64,000 nt of DNA from Sediminispirochaeta smaragdinae DSM 11293 (lineage in GTDB: Bacteria; Spirochaetota; Spirochaetia; DSM-16054; Sediminispirochaetaceae), in NCBI RefSeq assembly GCF_000143985.1, contig NC_014364.1, positions 3,844,001 to 3,908,000 on the forward strand, in the 5' to 3' direction. Of this stretch, positions 36,783-45,393 are shown piece after piece. Position 1 is the first letter of the stretch. Every line of letters starts with the position of its first letter. The notes beneath the pieces are model-generated. The model was not told the DNA's origin and made no database searches. It saw nothing but the letters and a program-made list of their open reading frames with translations. A program made the translations under genes and the position numbers.

Positions 36783-38362
36783 GTCGATTCCGCCCCTGCC
36801 CTTTTTATGGGAAATGTAACAACGAATTCGGCCCCACCCCACTGGTTTGTGTCTATTTCTATTGTCCCCTGCTCTTCTTTCACGATTTTCGACACTACAT
36901 AAAGGCCGTAGCCTCTTCCCTCTTCCTTTGTCGTAAAGCCTTTGCACAATATGCTGTTTTCGATTCCAGGACGAATACCCGGACCGTTATCCGATACCGT
37001 GATTTCCAGGTTGCTTTCATCTTCAATCAAACGTACGTCGATTTTTCCATTCTTTGCGGGGATAAGGGCATCCAAAGCATTTTCTATGAGGTTACCGATG
37101 ACGGAAACCAAAGATTCCACCCTCATGCCCTCGGGAAGTGTATGTATTGATGAATGGGGATCAAGTCGAAGCGAGACCCTTGCTTCGGCAGCCTTATTAT
37201 ACTTTGACAGGATGAGTCCAGCCAGCGCAGGGAGCTTAATGTTGCTGCTCAGCAGCGATAGAATTTCCTGCCGCTTTTTTGTTATCCCGGATATGTATGT
37301 TACGGCTGTGTCTATTTCACCCAGCTGGATCATTCCCGATATGGTGTGGAGCTTATTCATGAATTCATGATTCTGGGCCCGCAAAGCCTGGGTCAACTCT
37401 TTCATCCCCGTCAATTCCTCCGCCCTCTGTCTGGCCACGGTCAAATCTTCAAAACTGGCCATAAGCCCCAGAAATGCACCGGTGGCAGGATCGCTAACAG
37501 GATAGTATTTCCCAAGTAAGATTTTAAGCGGACCCTGCCTGACCTCTTGTACCAACATCGTATGTCTTTCAAAGGCTTCTGTCAGTCCCGAGGCAAAAAA
37601 GTAATCTTTATAGTTTTTTCCGATGTCGGAAGGAGAGAGGTCCAACAGCGTCTCGGCACTTTTATTATACATACTTATGCAAAAATGTTCATCGACAACA
37701 ACCAGGCCCTCCTTCAGATTTTGCAGAACGAGCTCTTTTTGTCCCAAGAGAAAGCTGATTTCTTCAGGTTCCAGGCCCCGAATGGACCTTTTGATGCTGG
37801 AAGTCAAGGCAAAGGATACAATAATACCGCACATCATGATGAAAAACATGAATATAAGCAGAAAAATAAGATTTCTTGTTATCTCCTGGTAGATCCTGCC
37901 GTTCAGCATCCCAACAACAACAGCACCGGATAAAACACCTTCGGAATAGACAGGAGCAACGGCCTCTGCATAGGTAGCGAAAAAAGAGGGGAAAACGATA
38001 CGCGCCTTCTCCTCTTTCAATACTACGTCTACAAGCGTTGATGAAAACGTTTCTCCGATAAGAGCCGGCTTCGGATTCGAATAAAACCTTTTGTCACGGT
38101 TAAGCACGTAGATATATTGGATTCTGGTTTTTAAACGTAATTTCTCGATGAAATTTTGAATAGCGATATATCCATTCTCTTTCGGTACATGCTCCCGGAC
38201 AAGCTCGGTTTGTGCTATTGTCAGAGCCACATCGAGGGCTTCACGTCCTAACTGCCGCCTCAGCGTGGAAAACCACTGTATTGTCATGAAAAAGACAACA
38301 CCGATGATGAGTAGGATAATCAAAAGTGATAGTGTTCTCGATATCTTTGCATAGAGTGTCAT
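36779..38362 (-). CDS. Sensor histidine kinase, CitA/DcuS family
   Basis: 527 residues. Two membrane helices (9-30, 164-188) enclose a periplasmic sensor of about 130 residues with YIYVLNRDKRFYSNPKPALIGE, as in CitA/DcuS domains for C4-dicarboxylates or citrate. Then a PAS domain (about 210-310), phosphoacceptor H332 in NHEFMNKLH, N-box ENALDAL, DNGPGI and GRGYGL. ATG 38362 is preferred; a TTG seven codons upstream is possible. There is no clear RBS. It likely controls the adjacent reductases. Confidence 0.9.
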   Translation of the reverse strand: MTLYAKISRTLSLLIILLIIGVVFFMTIQWFSTLRRQLGREALDVALTIAQTELVREHVPKENGYIAIQNFIEKLRLKTRIQYIYVLNRDKRFYSNPKPALIGETFSSTLVDVVLKEEKARIVFPSFFATYAEAVAPVYSEGVLSGAVVVGMLNGRIYQEITRNLIFLLIFMFFIMMCGIIVSFALTSSIKRSIRGLEPEEISFLLGQKELVLQNLKEGLVVVDEHFCISMYNKSAETLLDLSPSDIGKNYKDYFFASGLTEAFERHTMLVQEVRQGPLKILLGKYYPVSDPATGAFLGLMASFEDLTVARQRAEELTGMKELTQALRAQNHEFMNKLHTISGMIQLGEIDTAVTYISGITKKRQEILSLLSSNIKLPALAGLILSKYNKAAEARVSLRLDPHSSIHTLPEGMRVESLVSVIGNLIENALDALIPAKNGKIDVRLIEDESNLEITVSDNGPGIRPGIENSILCKGFTTKEEGRGYGLYVVSKIVKEEQGTIEIDTNQWGGAEFVVTFPIKRAGAEST

Positions 38363-38392
38363 GTCTATTTTAGTATAACCCAAAAGAGGAAA

Positions 38393-38425
38393 GGGGCTGA
38401 CCAGGATTGCTTCCCGGCCAGCCCC
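38393..38425 (-). terminator. Terminator after the FMN-domain reductase gene
   Basis: GGGGCTG (38393-38399) pairs with CAGCCCC (38419-38425), and the minus-strand transcript continues TTTCCTCTTTTG. It separates the reductase from the two-component genes, though readthrough is possible. Confidence 0.6.
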
Positions 38426-38451
38426 TATCGATAAAAAACGTCCGTTCGCTG

Positions 38452-40188
38452 CTACTTCGCTGCAAATTCGGCCGCATTCGTTCCGGCAATCCTGCCGAAG
38501 GTTGTTATGTCGCTCAAAGAATTTCCACCCAGGCGATTCGCTCCATGAACACCTCCGGTTACCTCTCCCGCTGCATAGAGACCGGGAACCGCCGAACCGC
38601 CAGTTGTAATAACCTGAGCATCGGTGTTGATCTTGATCCCCCCCATGGTGTGATGGACAGCTGGGCCGACCTCAACCATGTAATAAGGCGCATGAATTAA
38701 TTCCCGCGGCAGATCCGATCTGTTGAAGTCCGTATCGACTCCTGTATTCACAAAACCATTGTATTGGTCAACCGTTGCCTGCAGCGTTGCAGCATCAAGC
38801 CCCATCTTCTGAGCAACATCCGCAATGGTTTCGCCCTCGGTAAGAAGACCTGCTTTTACGTAATTCTCAATGGCGGAAAGGGAATCCCGTACCCCCTGGT
38901 CGAAGAGGAGGAAGGCGGTACCACCGGTCTGGGCCAACTCCGCATCGGAGACGACATCCCGGGTTTGCATCTCGGAGATAAATCGTGCAGCATCGCGGTT
39001 CACAAGAATCGCACCATTGCCGCGTACGGCTTCAGTGATCATCGTATTTTTCACAGGGACCACCGTGGGATGTGTCTGAATCTGCTCCATGTCAACAAGG
39101 GCCACATCAAAGTCCTTGATAAAATCCAAAGCATCTCCTGTGGCTCCCGGTTGATTGGTTGTGCCGAAGCCTTTTAGTTCCGGTTTGTAGGCAACAACCT
39201 TTTCCTGGTTTGCCCCGAAGCCGCCGGTCGTGATGATGACGGCTTTCGCCCGTATCGTATAAGTTCCATTCTTCGTTTCTACTTCGACTCCGCTAACCGC
39301 GTCTCCCTCTTTCAGCAAAGCAACCACCTTGCTGTTTGTTTGAACGTTAATTCCACGCTTTTGTACCGCATCATAGAGAATCTTGACCAGATGGTTTCCG
39401 ACGGGAGCTCCGCCTGAGGGCCGGTGGGCCCTGGGATTTGTCGCTCCGCCCAGCTTCCCTACATCGGAGAAATCACCCCCGAGGCCGATGAGCCAGTCGA
39501 TGGTACCAGCCGACCGCTCCGTTAAAACGTGGACCAGCGCCGGGTTGTTCAGGTTTTTTCCGCCTTTCATGGTATCTTCGTAAAAGGTTTCAACAGAGTC
39601 CTGTATACCCAATGCCTTCTGGGGTGCCGTTTCCGCCGCATTCAGTCCCCCGGTGGCATAATTGGTATTGCCGCCGATAACAGGCATCTTCTCAACAAGA
39701 ATAACCGAAGCCCCATGATCATGGGCTTCCAGGGCCGCAGACAAACCGGCACCTCCGGCACCCACAATAACGACATCACAACTCATATCTTCCGGAACTT
39801 CACCAGTTGCCCCTTTGGCATCGGCGCTCTTTACCGCCTCACCGGTTTGGGCCTTGGATAGCGCCGCAGCAATGGCGGCGATCAAGCCTTCCGAGGTCTC
39901 GGAAGCACCGCTTACGGAATCTATCTCCGCACTATTCTTGTCAAGAACCCGTTTGATGATCTCCTGGACGGCCTGTTCACTAAAATCCGACTCGGCACTC
40001 TCTGTTACATCAATCTTCGTTATTTTGTCCGAATCTACCGAAACAGCGACTTTGATGGCGCCGCCGTGCCCTTGCCCCTCGCCCTCATACGTTCCGGGTT
40101 TATATGCACCCTTTCCGCTACAGGCAACAAAAGAGAGCAAAAGAACAAGGGATGCGATTGCCGCCCCCAAACGTTTGTTTGCTTTCAT
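38452..40188 (-). CDS. Exported FMN/FAD fumarate- or urocanate-reductase-like lipoprotein
   Basis: 578 residues. Lipobox LSFVACS gives C23. Residues about 30-110 are an FMN-binding domain with the flavinylation-type motif DSVSGAS (90-96), Ser at the position usually Thr. The FAD domain begins IVGAGGAGLS. Fumarate-reductase residues appear in QTHPT, TEAVRGNGAILVNRD, VHHTMGG and GVHGANRLGGNSL. Unlike haem flavocytochromes it has no haem motifs. Such proteins take electrons from membrane flavoproteins and reduce organic acceptors outside the inner membrane. A good promoter (40221-40249) lies upstream. Confidence 0.87.
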   Translation of the reverse strand: MKANKRLGAAIASLVLLLSFVACSGKGAYKPGTYEGEGQGHGGAIKVAVSVDSDKITKIDVTESAESDFSEQAVQEIIKRVLDKNSAEIDSVSGASETSEGLIAAIAAALSKAQTGEAVKSADAKGATGEVPEDMSCDVVIVGAGGAGLSAALEAHDHGASVILVEKMPVIGGNTNYATGGLNAAETAPQKALGIQDSVETFYEDTMKGGKNLNNPALVHVLTERSAGTIDWLIGLGGDFSDVGKLGGATNPRAHRPSGGAPVGNHLVKILYDAVQKRGINVQTNSKVVALLKEGDAVSGVEVETKNGTYTIRAKAVIITTGGFGANQEKVVAYKPELKGFGTTNQPGATGDALDFIKDFDVALVDMEQIQTHPTVVPVKNTMITEAVRGNGAILVNRDAARFISEMQTRDVVSDAELAQTGGTAFLLFDQGVRDSLSAIENYVKAGLLTEGETIADVAQKMGLDAATLQATVDQYNGFVNTGVDTDFNRSDLPRELIHAPYYMVEVGPAVHHTMGGIKINTDAQVITTGGSAVPGLYAAGEVTGGVHGANRLGGNSLSDITTFGRIAGTNAAEFAAK

Positions 40189-40220
40189 ATCAAACTCCTA
40201 AAGGATAATTATTTATCTAT

Positions 40221-40249
40221 ATACTATTTTCGGTCCGGGCAATCGTCAA
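40221..40249 (-). promoter_or_regulatory. Promoter of the FMN-domain reductase gene
   Basis: TTGACG (40249-40244), a 17-bp spacer and TAGTAT (40226-40221) on the minus strand; AGGAG sits just before the ATG at 40188. Confidence 0.6.
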
Positions 40250-40355
40250 TCCTTCTGTATATATTGTTTTTTTTGTTCATTTTGGTCGCAGCGGATTTCA
40301 TTCACAGATAGAAATTGAGAATGCCGGTTAGGGATGATGATAATGGAAGGAGACT

Positions 40356-40630
40356 TCAAATCGCTCCCACGCAAATCTGCAGAGCAACGGTAATTTCTTC
40401 CAGTTCCTGAGCGGAAATTCTTCCCGCCGGATTGTGAAAGCGTTCCAGGGATAAGAAGCATAGCGGTCTTTCCATTCCGTAACAGGTACGACTATGCGCA
40501 ATGGCAGTTTCCCGACAGCGTCGGGAGAAACGACAACGGCCAGCCTTTGCTTACTGATCTCTGCCCCGATGGTAGGATCAAAATTAATCCACCACAGTTC
40601 GCCGCGTTGGGGATTAGTCATCCATGACAT
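40356..40630 (-). pseudogene. MazF/PemK-family toxin gene, internally deleted and frameshifted
   Basis: The first part reads as a normal PemK/MazF toxin: PQRGELWWINFDPTIGAE, RLAVVVSPDA, LRIVVPVTEWKDRYASYPW. The following conserved S-D-Q-RS(V/L)S catalytic block is missing. The proper C-terminus is present in another frame starting at about 40450: LERFHNPAGRISAQELEEI and on to a stop at 40356. So about 30 codons were lost with a frame change, and the product now ends in an unrelated tail (to 40328). It overlaps the upstream XRE-ImmA gene by 17 nt, showing they formed one unit. Confidence 0.8.
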
Positions 40631-41798
40631 CCATTATGTCGTCTGCTAAAAGCTCACTGTCCGGAGCATACATATCCGCACTCTCTTCTGCCAGTTTTGA
40701 AAGATAGGCCGAACGTTCTTCAGCACTCAGAGAGAGGTAGGTAGTAACAGCGGACGAGCTGTTGTCCTCCAGTTGCTCTTTCACCATCAGGTAATCCGGG
40801 AAGAGCTCCTGGGCCCGGGATTCGCTTATCAATCCTTCCGCTACAGCGCGGAACAGGTACTGCTGGGTTAAACGCGGTTCCTCCGGATAGGGCCAGAGCC
40901 CCGGTTCCTCGGAATAAATACCCTTACTCCTGAAATTAATAAACATACTCTGATAGGCCGACCGGCTTAAAATGCCGAGATCCTTCGCCCTGTAGGTAAG
41001 TGCCTGAATACTGATGCCGAAGCGTTCTTTTATAAGGCACAGTTCCTGGATGGAGATGCTGGTACGGCTTGTCCCCAGAATTTGCCGTAAGCGTTCTGCC
41101 GGAACCAGGAAAGCCCCGGAAAAACGATGGGCTAGATGTTCGTTTATCTTGGGCTCGGTGCTGGAAAGAAGCAAATGACCGAGTTCGTGGCAGATAGTCA
41201 GCCTTGTTCGGTCAACGCTTTTATCTTTCGCGTAAACGATGATTTTCCGATTATTCGACAGATTTCCTACAAATCCATCCACCCCGTTTCCCGCCGTTGG
41301 GATGGGGACAAGAATAATCCCCTTGCTTTCCAGAAGCTCGCAGAGATTCTGAATAGGAGTATCATCCAAATTCCAGAAGGAACGAAGCTCCTCAGCCATG
41401 TTTTCGGCCTCTTCAGGTGTCGCCTCTTCACGTGACCGAGGAAGAACAGAAGGTTCTGAAATCACTCCGCATACATTCTCAATCATTAAAATGTTTTCAA
41501 CTTTTTCTTCGGCGATTGCCTTGAGACTATCGATTTTCACCTGACTGACAGAGGCTTTCTTTCTGAATGACTGCCATGTAACGGTGGCTGAGGGATTTGA
41601 AAAGAAATAATCCGTTTTAACGTCAAAAACCTGGGCAAGAGCATAAAGCGTCAAAGCATTGGGCGTCGCCTTTTCCAGTTCATATTTTGAAAGAGCCGCA
41701 CGGGTGATCCTGGTTCCCTGCTGTTCAAGTTTATCCGCTAATTTCTGGAGAGACCATCCGCTCATTATTCTTTTTTGCCGTAATTTCTCCCCGATCAT
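40614..41798 (-). CDS. XRE-type helix-turn-helix plus ImmA/IrrE metallopeptidase regulator
   Basis: 394 residues. N-terminal Cro/CI helix-turn-helix (about 5-60; LQKLADKLEQQGTRITRAALSKYELEKATP). Central zinc peptidase domain with HELGH (204-208) and E220 as likely third ligand. A C-terminal part of about 130 residues is less conserved. The start at 41798 has AGAGGAAAG upstream; the frame extends further upstream but has no role. Proteins of this kind cleave or regulate repressors in phages, ICEs and toxin-antitoxin loci. Here it may have been the antitoxin or regulator for the downstream toxin. Confidence 0.85.
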   Translation of the reverse strand: MIGEKLRQKRIMSGWSLQKLADKLEQQGTRITRAALSKYELEKATPNALTLYALAQVFDVKTDYFFSNPSATVTWQSFRKKASVSQVKIDSLKAIAEEKVENILMIENVCGVISEPSVLPRSREEATPEEAENMAEELRSFWNLDDTPIQNLCELLESKGIILVPIPTAGNGVDGFVGNLSNNRKIIVYAKDKSVDRTRLTICHELGHLLLSSTEPKINEHLAHRFSGAFLVPAERLRQILGTSRTSISIQELCLIKERFGISIQALTYRAKDLGILSRSAYQSMFINFRSKGIYSEEPGLWPYPEEPRLTQQYLFRAVAEGLISESRAQELFPDYLMVKEQLEDNSSSAVTTYLSLSAEERSAYLSKLAEESADMYAPDSELLADDIMDVMDD

Positions 41799-41811
41799 TG
41801 TACTTTCCTCT

Positions 41812-41847
41812 GTTGACAGTATCGATATATATTCTATTTTTGTCAAC
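41812..41847 (-). promoter_or_regulatory. Promoter of the XRE-ImmA gene with inverted repeat
   Basis: Minus strand -35 TTGACA (41846-41841), 17-bp spacer, GATACT (41823-41818). GTTGACA (41812-41818) and its complement TGTCAAC (41841-41847) bracket the promoter and could bind the gene's own XRE domain. Confidence 0.5.
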
Positions 41848-41933
41848 GGAAAGAGGCATGATTTAATATCATTTACAAATTTGTTAAAACAAAAAAAAAA
41901 CGAACAAAAAAGTCTATTAATCGTAAGAGAGAA

Positions 41934-41962
41934 TTGAACCATCATCTACTTCACCATATAAT
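41934..41962 (+). promoter_or_regulatory. Promoter of the FecBCD/MoeA-like operon
   Basis: TTGAAC (41934-41939), a 17-bp spacer and consensus TATAAT (41957-41962). The leader of about 55 nt holds an imperfect inverted repeat (ATACTTTTCC/GGAAGTAT, about 41978-42001) that could be an operator or hairpin. Confidence 0.6.
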
Positions 41963-42022
41963 GGCAGCCAATCACACATACTTTTCCATATACGGAAGTA
42001 TATTAAGAGGGATGCAAATACC

Positions 42023-43156
42023 ATGAAAAGAAACCACCACAAAAGCCGGGTTCTATGGGGATCGCTGGTCCTCACCCTCCTGCTCACCCTCGGTGCCTGT
42101 AACAAGGGTGCCGATAGTGCCGCGCAGGGATCAAAACCCACAACGGAAGCGACCGTAGCGGCCACGCCGGAAACCCGCAGCGTAACGAACTGCGACGGAA
42201 CGGTCATCACCGTTCCCTACAAGGTCGAAAGGATCGGATGTCTTTTCGGACCATCGTATGAAAAGGTGGTCATGCTCGGGGCCGAGGATAAGATCGTCTT
42301 CGACGGGGATTACCACATCTACAGCTGGCCCTGGTCAAACGTAATTTACAAGCATGTCGACGAGGTTCCCGGCATCAAGAATGCCCACAGCTCCCCCAAC
42401 ATCGAGGACCTTGTAGGCTACAAGCCCGATATCGTCTTCAACTTTCCCAATCCCAACACCACGAAGGCGATGAATGAGGCGGGCATGGCCGTTGTTCCCC
42501 TGGCATCGAAACCAGCGTATGATTCCATTGTCGATGAGATAGGGGTATATGCCGAGGCGATCGGAGGCGACGCCCCGAAGGTTGCCGAACGCTATGCCGC
42601 CTATTTTCACGCTGTAGTGGAACGCATTAGCGCGGTCGTCGATACCATCCCCGAGGTTGAACGGCCCAATGTTTACTTCGCCAATCAGGAAATCCTGATG
42701 ACCCACGGGTCGGCCTCAAGTATTTTGGATCTCATCAAGGTCAGCGGGGGTGTTCCCGTTACCACCACGCTTGAAGGGGGCGGGAAAACAAAGGTGACCG
42801 CCGAGCAGCTTCTGGAATGGAACCCCGATTACATCTTTGTCGACCATGCCGGTTCATCGGGAAACGCCACGGCCGAAGAGGTGATACACGAGATGCTTTC
42901 CGACGATCTCTACGCCGAGATGAGTGCGGTTGCGCAGGACCATATCTTTATCGTACCAACCGGCGTCTTTTTTTGGGATTCCGGTGTCCAGAAGCCCCTG
43001 CTCATGCTGTATCTGGCAAGCACCCTTTATCCTGATCGTTTTCCCGATGTCGACATGACGGCGGAACTTAAAAAGTTCTACTCGGAATTCTTCTATTATG
43101 ACCTGAGCGACGAACAGGCCCGACGGATTCTGGCCCATCTCGATCCGGAAACGTGA
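42023..43156 (+). CDS. FecB-type metal/oxyanion binding lipoprotein
   Basis: 377 residues. Lipobox LTLGAC gives the lipidated Cys at about 26. The mature part is a class III periplasmic binding protein (PF01497-like) with VPYKVERIGCLFGPSYEKVVMLGAEDKI and NIEDLVGYKPDIVF. Relatives bind siderophores, cobalamin, haem or, in Haemophilus MolA, molybdate and tungstate. The MoeA-like gene next door favours the last. A strong promoter lies at 41934-41962. Confidence 0.85.
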   Translation: MKRNHHKSRVLWGSLVLTLLLTLGACNKGADSAAQGSKPTTEATVAATPETRSVTNCDGTVITVPYKVERIGCLFGPSYEKVVMLGAEDKIVFDGDYHIYSWPWSNVIYKHVDEVPGIKNAHSSPNIEDLVGYKPDIVFNFPNPNTTKAMNEAGMAVVPLASKPAYDSIVDEIGVYAEAIGGDAPKVAERYAAYFHAVVERISAVVDTIPEVERPNVYFANQEILMTHGSASSILDLIKVSGGVPVTTTLEGGGKTKVTAEQLLEWNPDYIFVDHAGSSGNATAEEVIHEMLSDDLYAEMSAVAQDHIFIVPTGVFFWDSGVQKPLLMLYLASTLYPDRFPDVDMTAELKKFYSEFFYYDLSDEQARRILAHLDPET

Positions 43157-43169
43157 TAAGGACGGGGAA

Positions 43170-44378
43170 ATGAGCATGACAGGATCCGCCCGTATGAACA
43201 TGCCCAGGCTCGAAGCGCTGGAGGAGATCGGCAAGCATATAAAGTATCGGCCGATCGAGGAAATCGTGCCCCTTCCCGATGCGGTTAAGCGGGTGGCGGC
43301 CAGGGACATCGTTTCCCGCCTGAATGTACCGGATGTGAAGTGCAGCCGCTGGGACGGTATCTGCTTTTCCTGGCAGCACTATCTCGACTCGGGCCGTGAC
43401 GTAAGTTCGTGGCAGGCCGAGGTGGATTACATCTTTTCAAACACCGGCATCCCGGTTTTTCAGCAGGCCTTTGACACCATGGTGATGATCGAGAAAACGA
43501 CCTTTCACGAGAATCAGCTTATCTCCATAGATCAGAAGGATGTGGTCCAGGGACAGCAGATGATTCCGGTGGGAGAGCGCATGGCGATCGGTGAAATCAT
43601 CGTAGCGAAAGGGACGCTCATCACCCCGTCCCATCTCAACCTGTTGGCAACGGGCGGCGTGATACAGGTTCCGGTCCTTAAGAAACCGATTGTAGCCCTC
43701 TTGCCTTCGGGAAACGAGCTGGTATCCTGCTACAACACCCCGGCCCCCGGTCAGACCATCGAATCAAATACCTTTTCCATGGCCGCCAAGGTCCGGCAAT
43801 GGGGTGGCAAGGAGCTACTTTTTCCCATTGCCAGGGATGAGCATGCCGTACTGAGAAGCCGCCTGAAAGAGGCGGCGGCAAAGGCCGATATCGTGGTAAT
43901 CTGCGGGGGCTCGGGACGGGGACGATTCGACCTCCTCCAGGAGGCGGCATCGGATGTCGGCGAGCTTTATTTTTCCTCCGTGGAACACGGACCGGGCAAA
44001 AGGACCTGCTTCTCGCTTATCGACGGAACACCGGTCTTCGGCCTGGTGGGGCCGCCGGGAGGGGAAGAGATGACCTTCGATTTCTACGTCCGACCCGCAC
44101 TCTTGGCCTGCCTGGGACAGCCCTACCGTGTCACCGAGGTCCAGGCCGTCCTGGATGAGGACATAGCTCCCCACCACCGGACCGATTTTATCTACACCAT
44201 CGGCCTTTACCGGGTGCCGGGAGAAAAGCTGCTCCATGCGCGCCCCCTGCCCCACAGTCGTCTCGACCGCTCCATTGCCGAGCACAACGGCTATCTTTTC
44301 GTGCATCAAAAGGGGCCTGGCCATAAGAAAGGCGAAACCGTTATGGTTGAACTTCGTACCGGTCATGAAAACATCTGA
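43170..44378 (+). CDS. MoeA-like molybdopterin-pathway protein with altered motifs
   Basis: 402 residues with the MoeA layout: N-terminal EALEEIGKHI and LPDAVKRVAARDI, central MoCF-type domain with VALLPSGNELV and IESNTFSMAA, and C-terminal barrel. MoeA inserts molybdate into adenylylated molybdopterin. Several catalytic motifs differ: SRWDGIC for S(A/x)MDGYA, GGSGRGRFDLL for GGxSxGDYD, and GLVGPPGGEE for GLPGNPVS. It lies between binding protein and permease genes and overlaps the permease by 14 nt. It may be a sensor or metal-handling partner rather than a standard MoeA. Confidence 0.78.
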   Translation: MSMTGSARMNMPRLEALEEIGKHIKYRPIEEIVPLPDAVKRVAARDIVSRLNVPDVKCSRWDGICFSWQHYLDSGRDVSSWQAEVDYIFSNTGIPVFQQAFDTMVMIEKTTFHENQLISIDQKDVVQGQQMIPVGERMAIGEIIVAKGTLITPSHLNLLATGGVIQVPVLKKPIVALLPSGNELVSCYNTPAPGQTIESNTFSMAAKVRQWGGKELLFPIARDEHAVLRSRLKEAAAKADIVVICGGSGRGRFDLLQEAASDVGELYFSSVEHGPGKRTCFSLIDGTPVFGLVGPPGGEEMTFDFYVRPALLACLGQPYRVTEVQAVLDEDIAPHHRTDFIYTIGLYRVPGEKLLHARPLPHSRLDRSIAEHNGYLFVHQKGPGHKKGETVMVELRTGHENI

Positions 44379-45393
44379 AGAACAAGGCCGCGTTCTGCCG
44401 ATTGTGCTGCTCGGCTGTCTCCTGATCGCGGCGTTCTTCCTTTCCTGCTTTCTTGGACGATATTCCCTGACGCCCCGGGACCTCTTTTTTTTATTTCGCG
44501 AAGGGCTAACAGGGCTGCCCTCCGGGCTCTCAGCCAGCGCATCGAAGGTCTTTTTTCGCATCCGACTGCCTCGAATCCTGGCGGCTGCAATCACCGGCTG
44601 CGGCCTTGCCCTGTCGGGATCGGTCTATCAGGGGGCCTTTCGCAACCCCCTGGTTTCTCCCGATATTCTGGGAGCCACTGCCGGAGCGGGACTTGGGGCG
44701 GCTGTTGCCCTACTCCTCAACCTCAACGGCAGCCTCGTTCAGCTGGTCGCCTTTCTCTTTGGTCTGGCGGCAGTAGGAGGGACTACCATACTCGCCCGTT
44801 CCTTCGGCGACCGAAACAGTCTGACCCTCTCCCTTGTCCTCACCGGTATTGTCGTCTCCGCCCTCTTTCAGGCCGGCATCTCCCTGGTAAAATATGTGGG
44901 TGACCCCTATACGAAGCTCCCTGCCATCACCTTCTGGCTCATGGGCTCCCTTTCGGCGGCCGTCCCCTCATCGCTTCCCCTTCTATCGGCTCCCCTGCTG
45001 GCAGGCGGCCTTCCCCTCCTGCTGCTGCGCTGGAAACTAAATCTGCTCTCCCTGCCGGATGAGGAGGCGATGTCTCTGGGAATCAATACCACACGATTGC
45101 GTTTTATCGTGATCCTCTGTGCAACCCTCATCACCTCATCGGTAGTCGCCGTAGGAGGCATCATCGGATGGGTGGGCCTGATCATCCCCCATCTGGCACG
45201 AATGCTGGTGGGCTCCGACTGTCGCTTCCAACTTCCCGCTGCCATGGTCCTCGGGGCAAGCTACCTTTTGCTGGTGGATGATATTGCCCGAAGCGCAACG
45301 GCCATGGATATTCCTCTCGGCATCCTCACCGCCGTGATAGGCGCCCCCTTTTTCCTGTTGCTTATGTACAAACAGCGGAGAAGCCAGTCATGA
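44365..45393 (+). CDS. FecCD-type ABC permease
   Basis: 342 residues, about nine to ten membrane helices. FecCD/BtuC signatures are RIRLPRILAAAITGCGLALSG, QGAFRNPLVSPDILGATAGAGLG, VGGIIGWVGLIIPHLARMLVGSD and LPLGILTAVIGAPFF-like SMDIPLGILTAVIGAPFFLLL. The start at 44365 lies inside the end of the MoeA-like gene; an earlier frame start lies deep in that gene. It makes the homodimeric channel of the importer. Confidence 0.9.
   Translation: MKTSEEQGRVLPIVLLGCLLIAAFFLSCFLGRYSLTPRDLFFLFREGLTGLPSGLSASASKVFFRIRLPRILAAAITGCGLALSGSVYQGAFRNPLVSPDILGATAGAGLGAAVALLLNLNGSLVQLVAFLFGLAAVGGTTILARSFGDRNSLTLSLVLTGIVVSALFQAGISLVKYVGDPYTKLPAITFWLMGSLSAAVPSSLPLLSAPLLAGGLPLLLLRWKLNLLSLPDEEAMSLGINTTRLRFIVILCATLITSSVVAVGGIIGWVGLIIPHLARMLVGSDCRFQLPAAMVLGASYLLLVDDIARSATAMDIPLGILTAVIGAPFFLLLMYKQRRSQS

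Noticed and set aside
40189-40355. A small gene between the reductase and the toxin remnant
   Set aside because: No convincing frame with RBS; the stretch is AT-rich promoter sequence and the displaced toxin tail.
43170-44378. Plain MoeA annotation
   Set aside because: Overall fold matches, but three catalytic motifs are altered, so only a MoeA-like label is justified.
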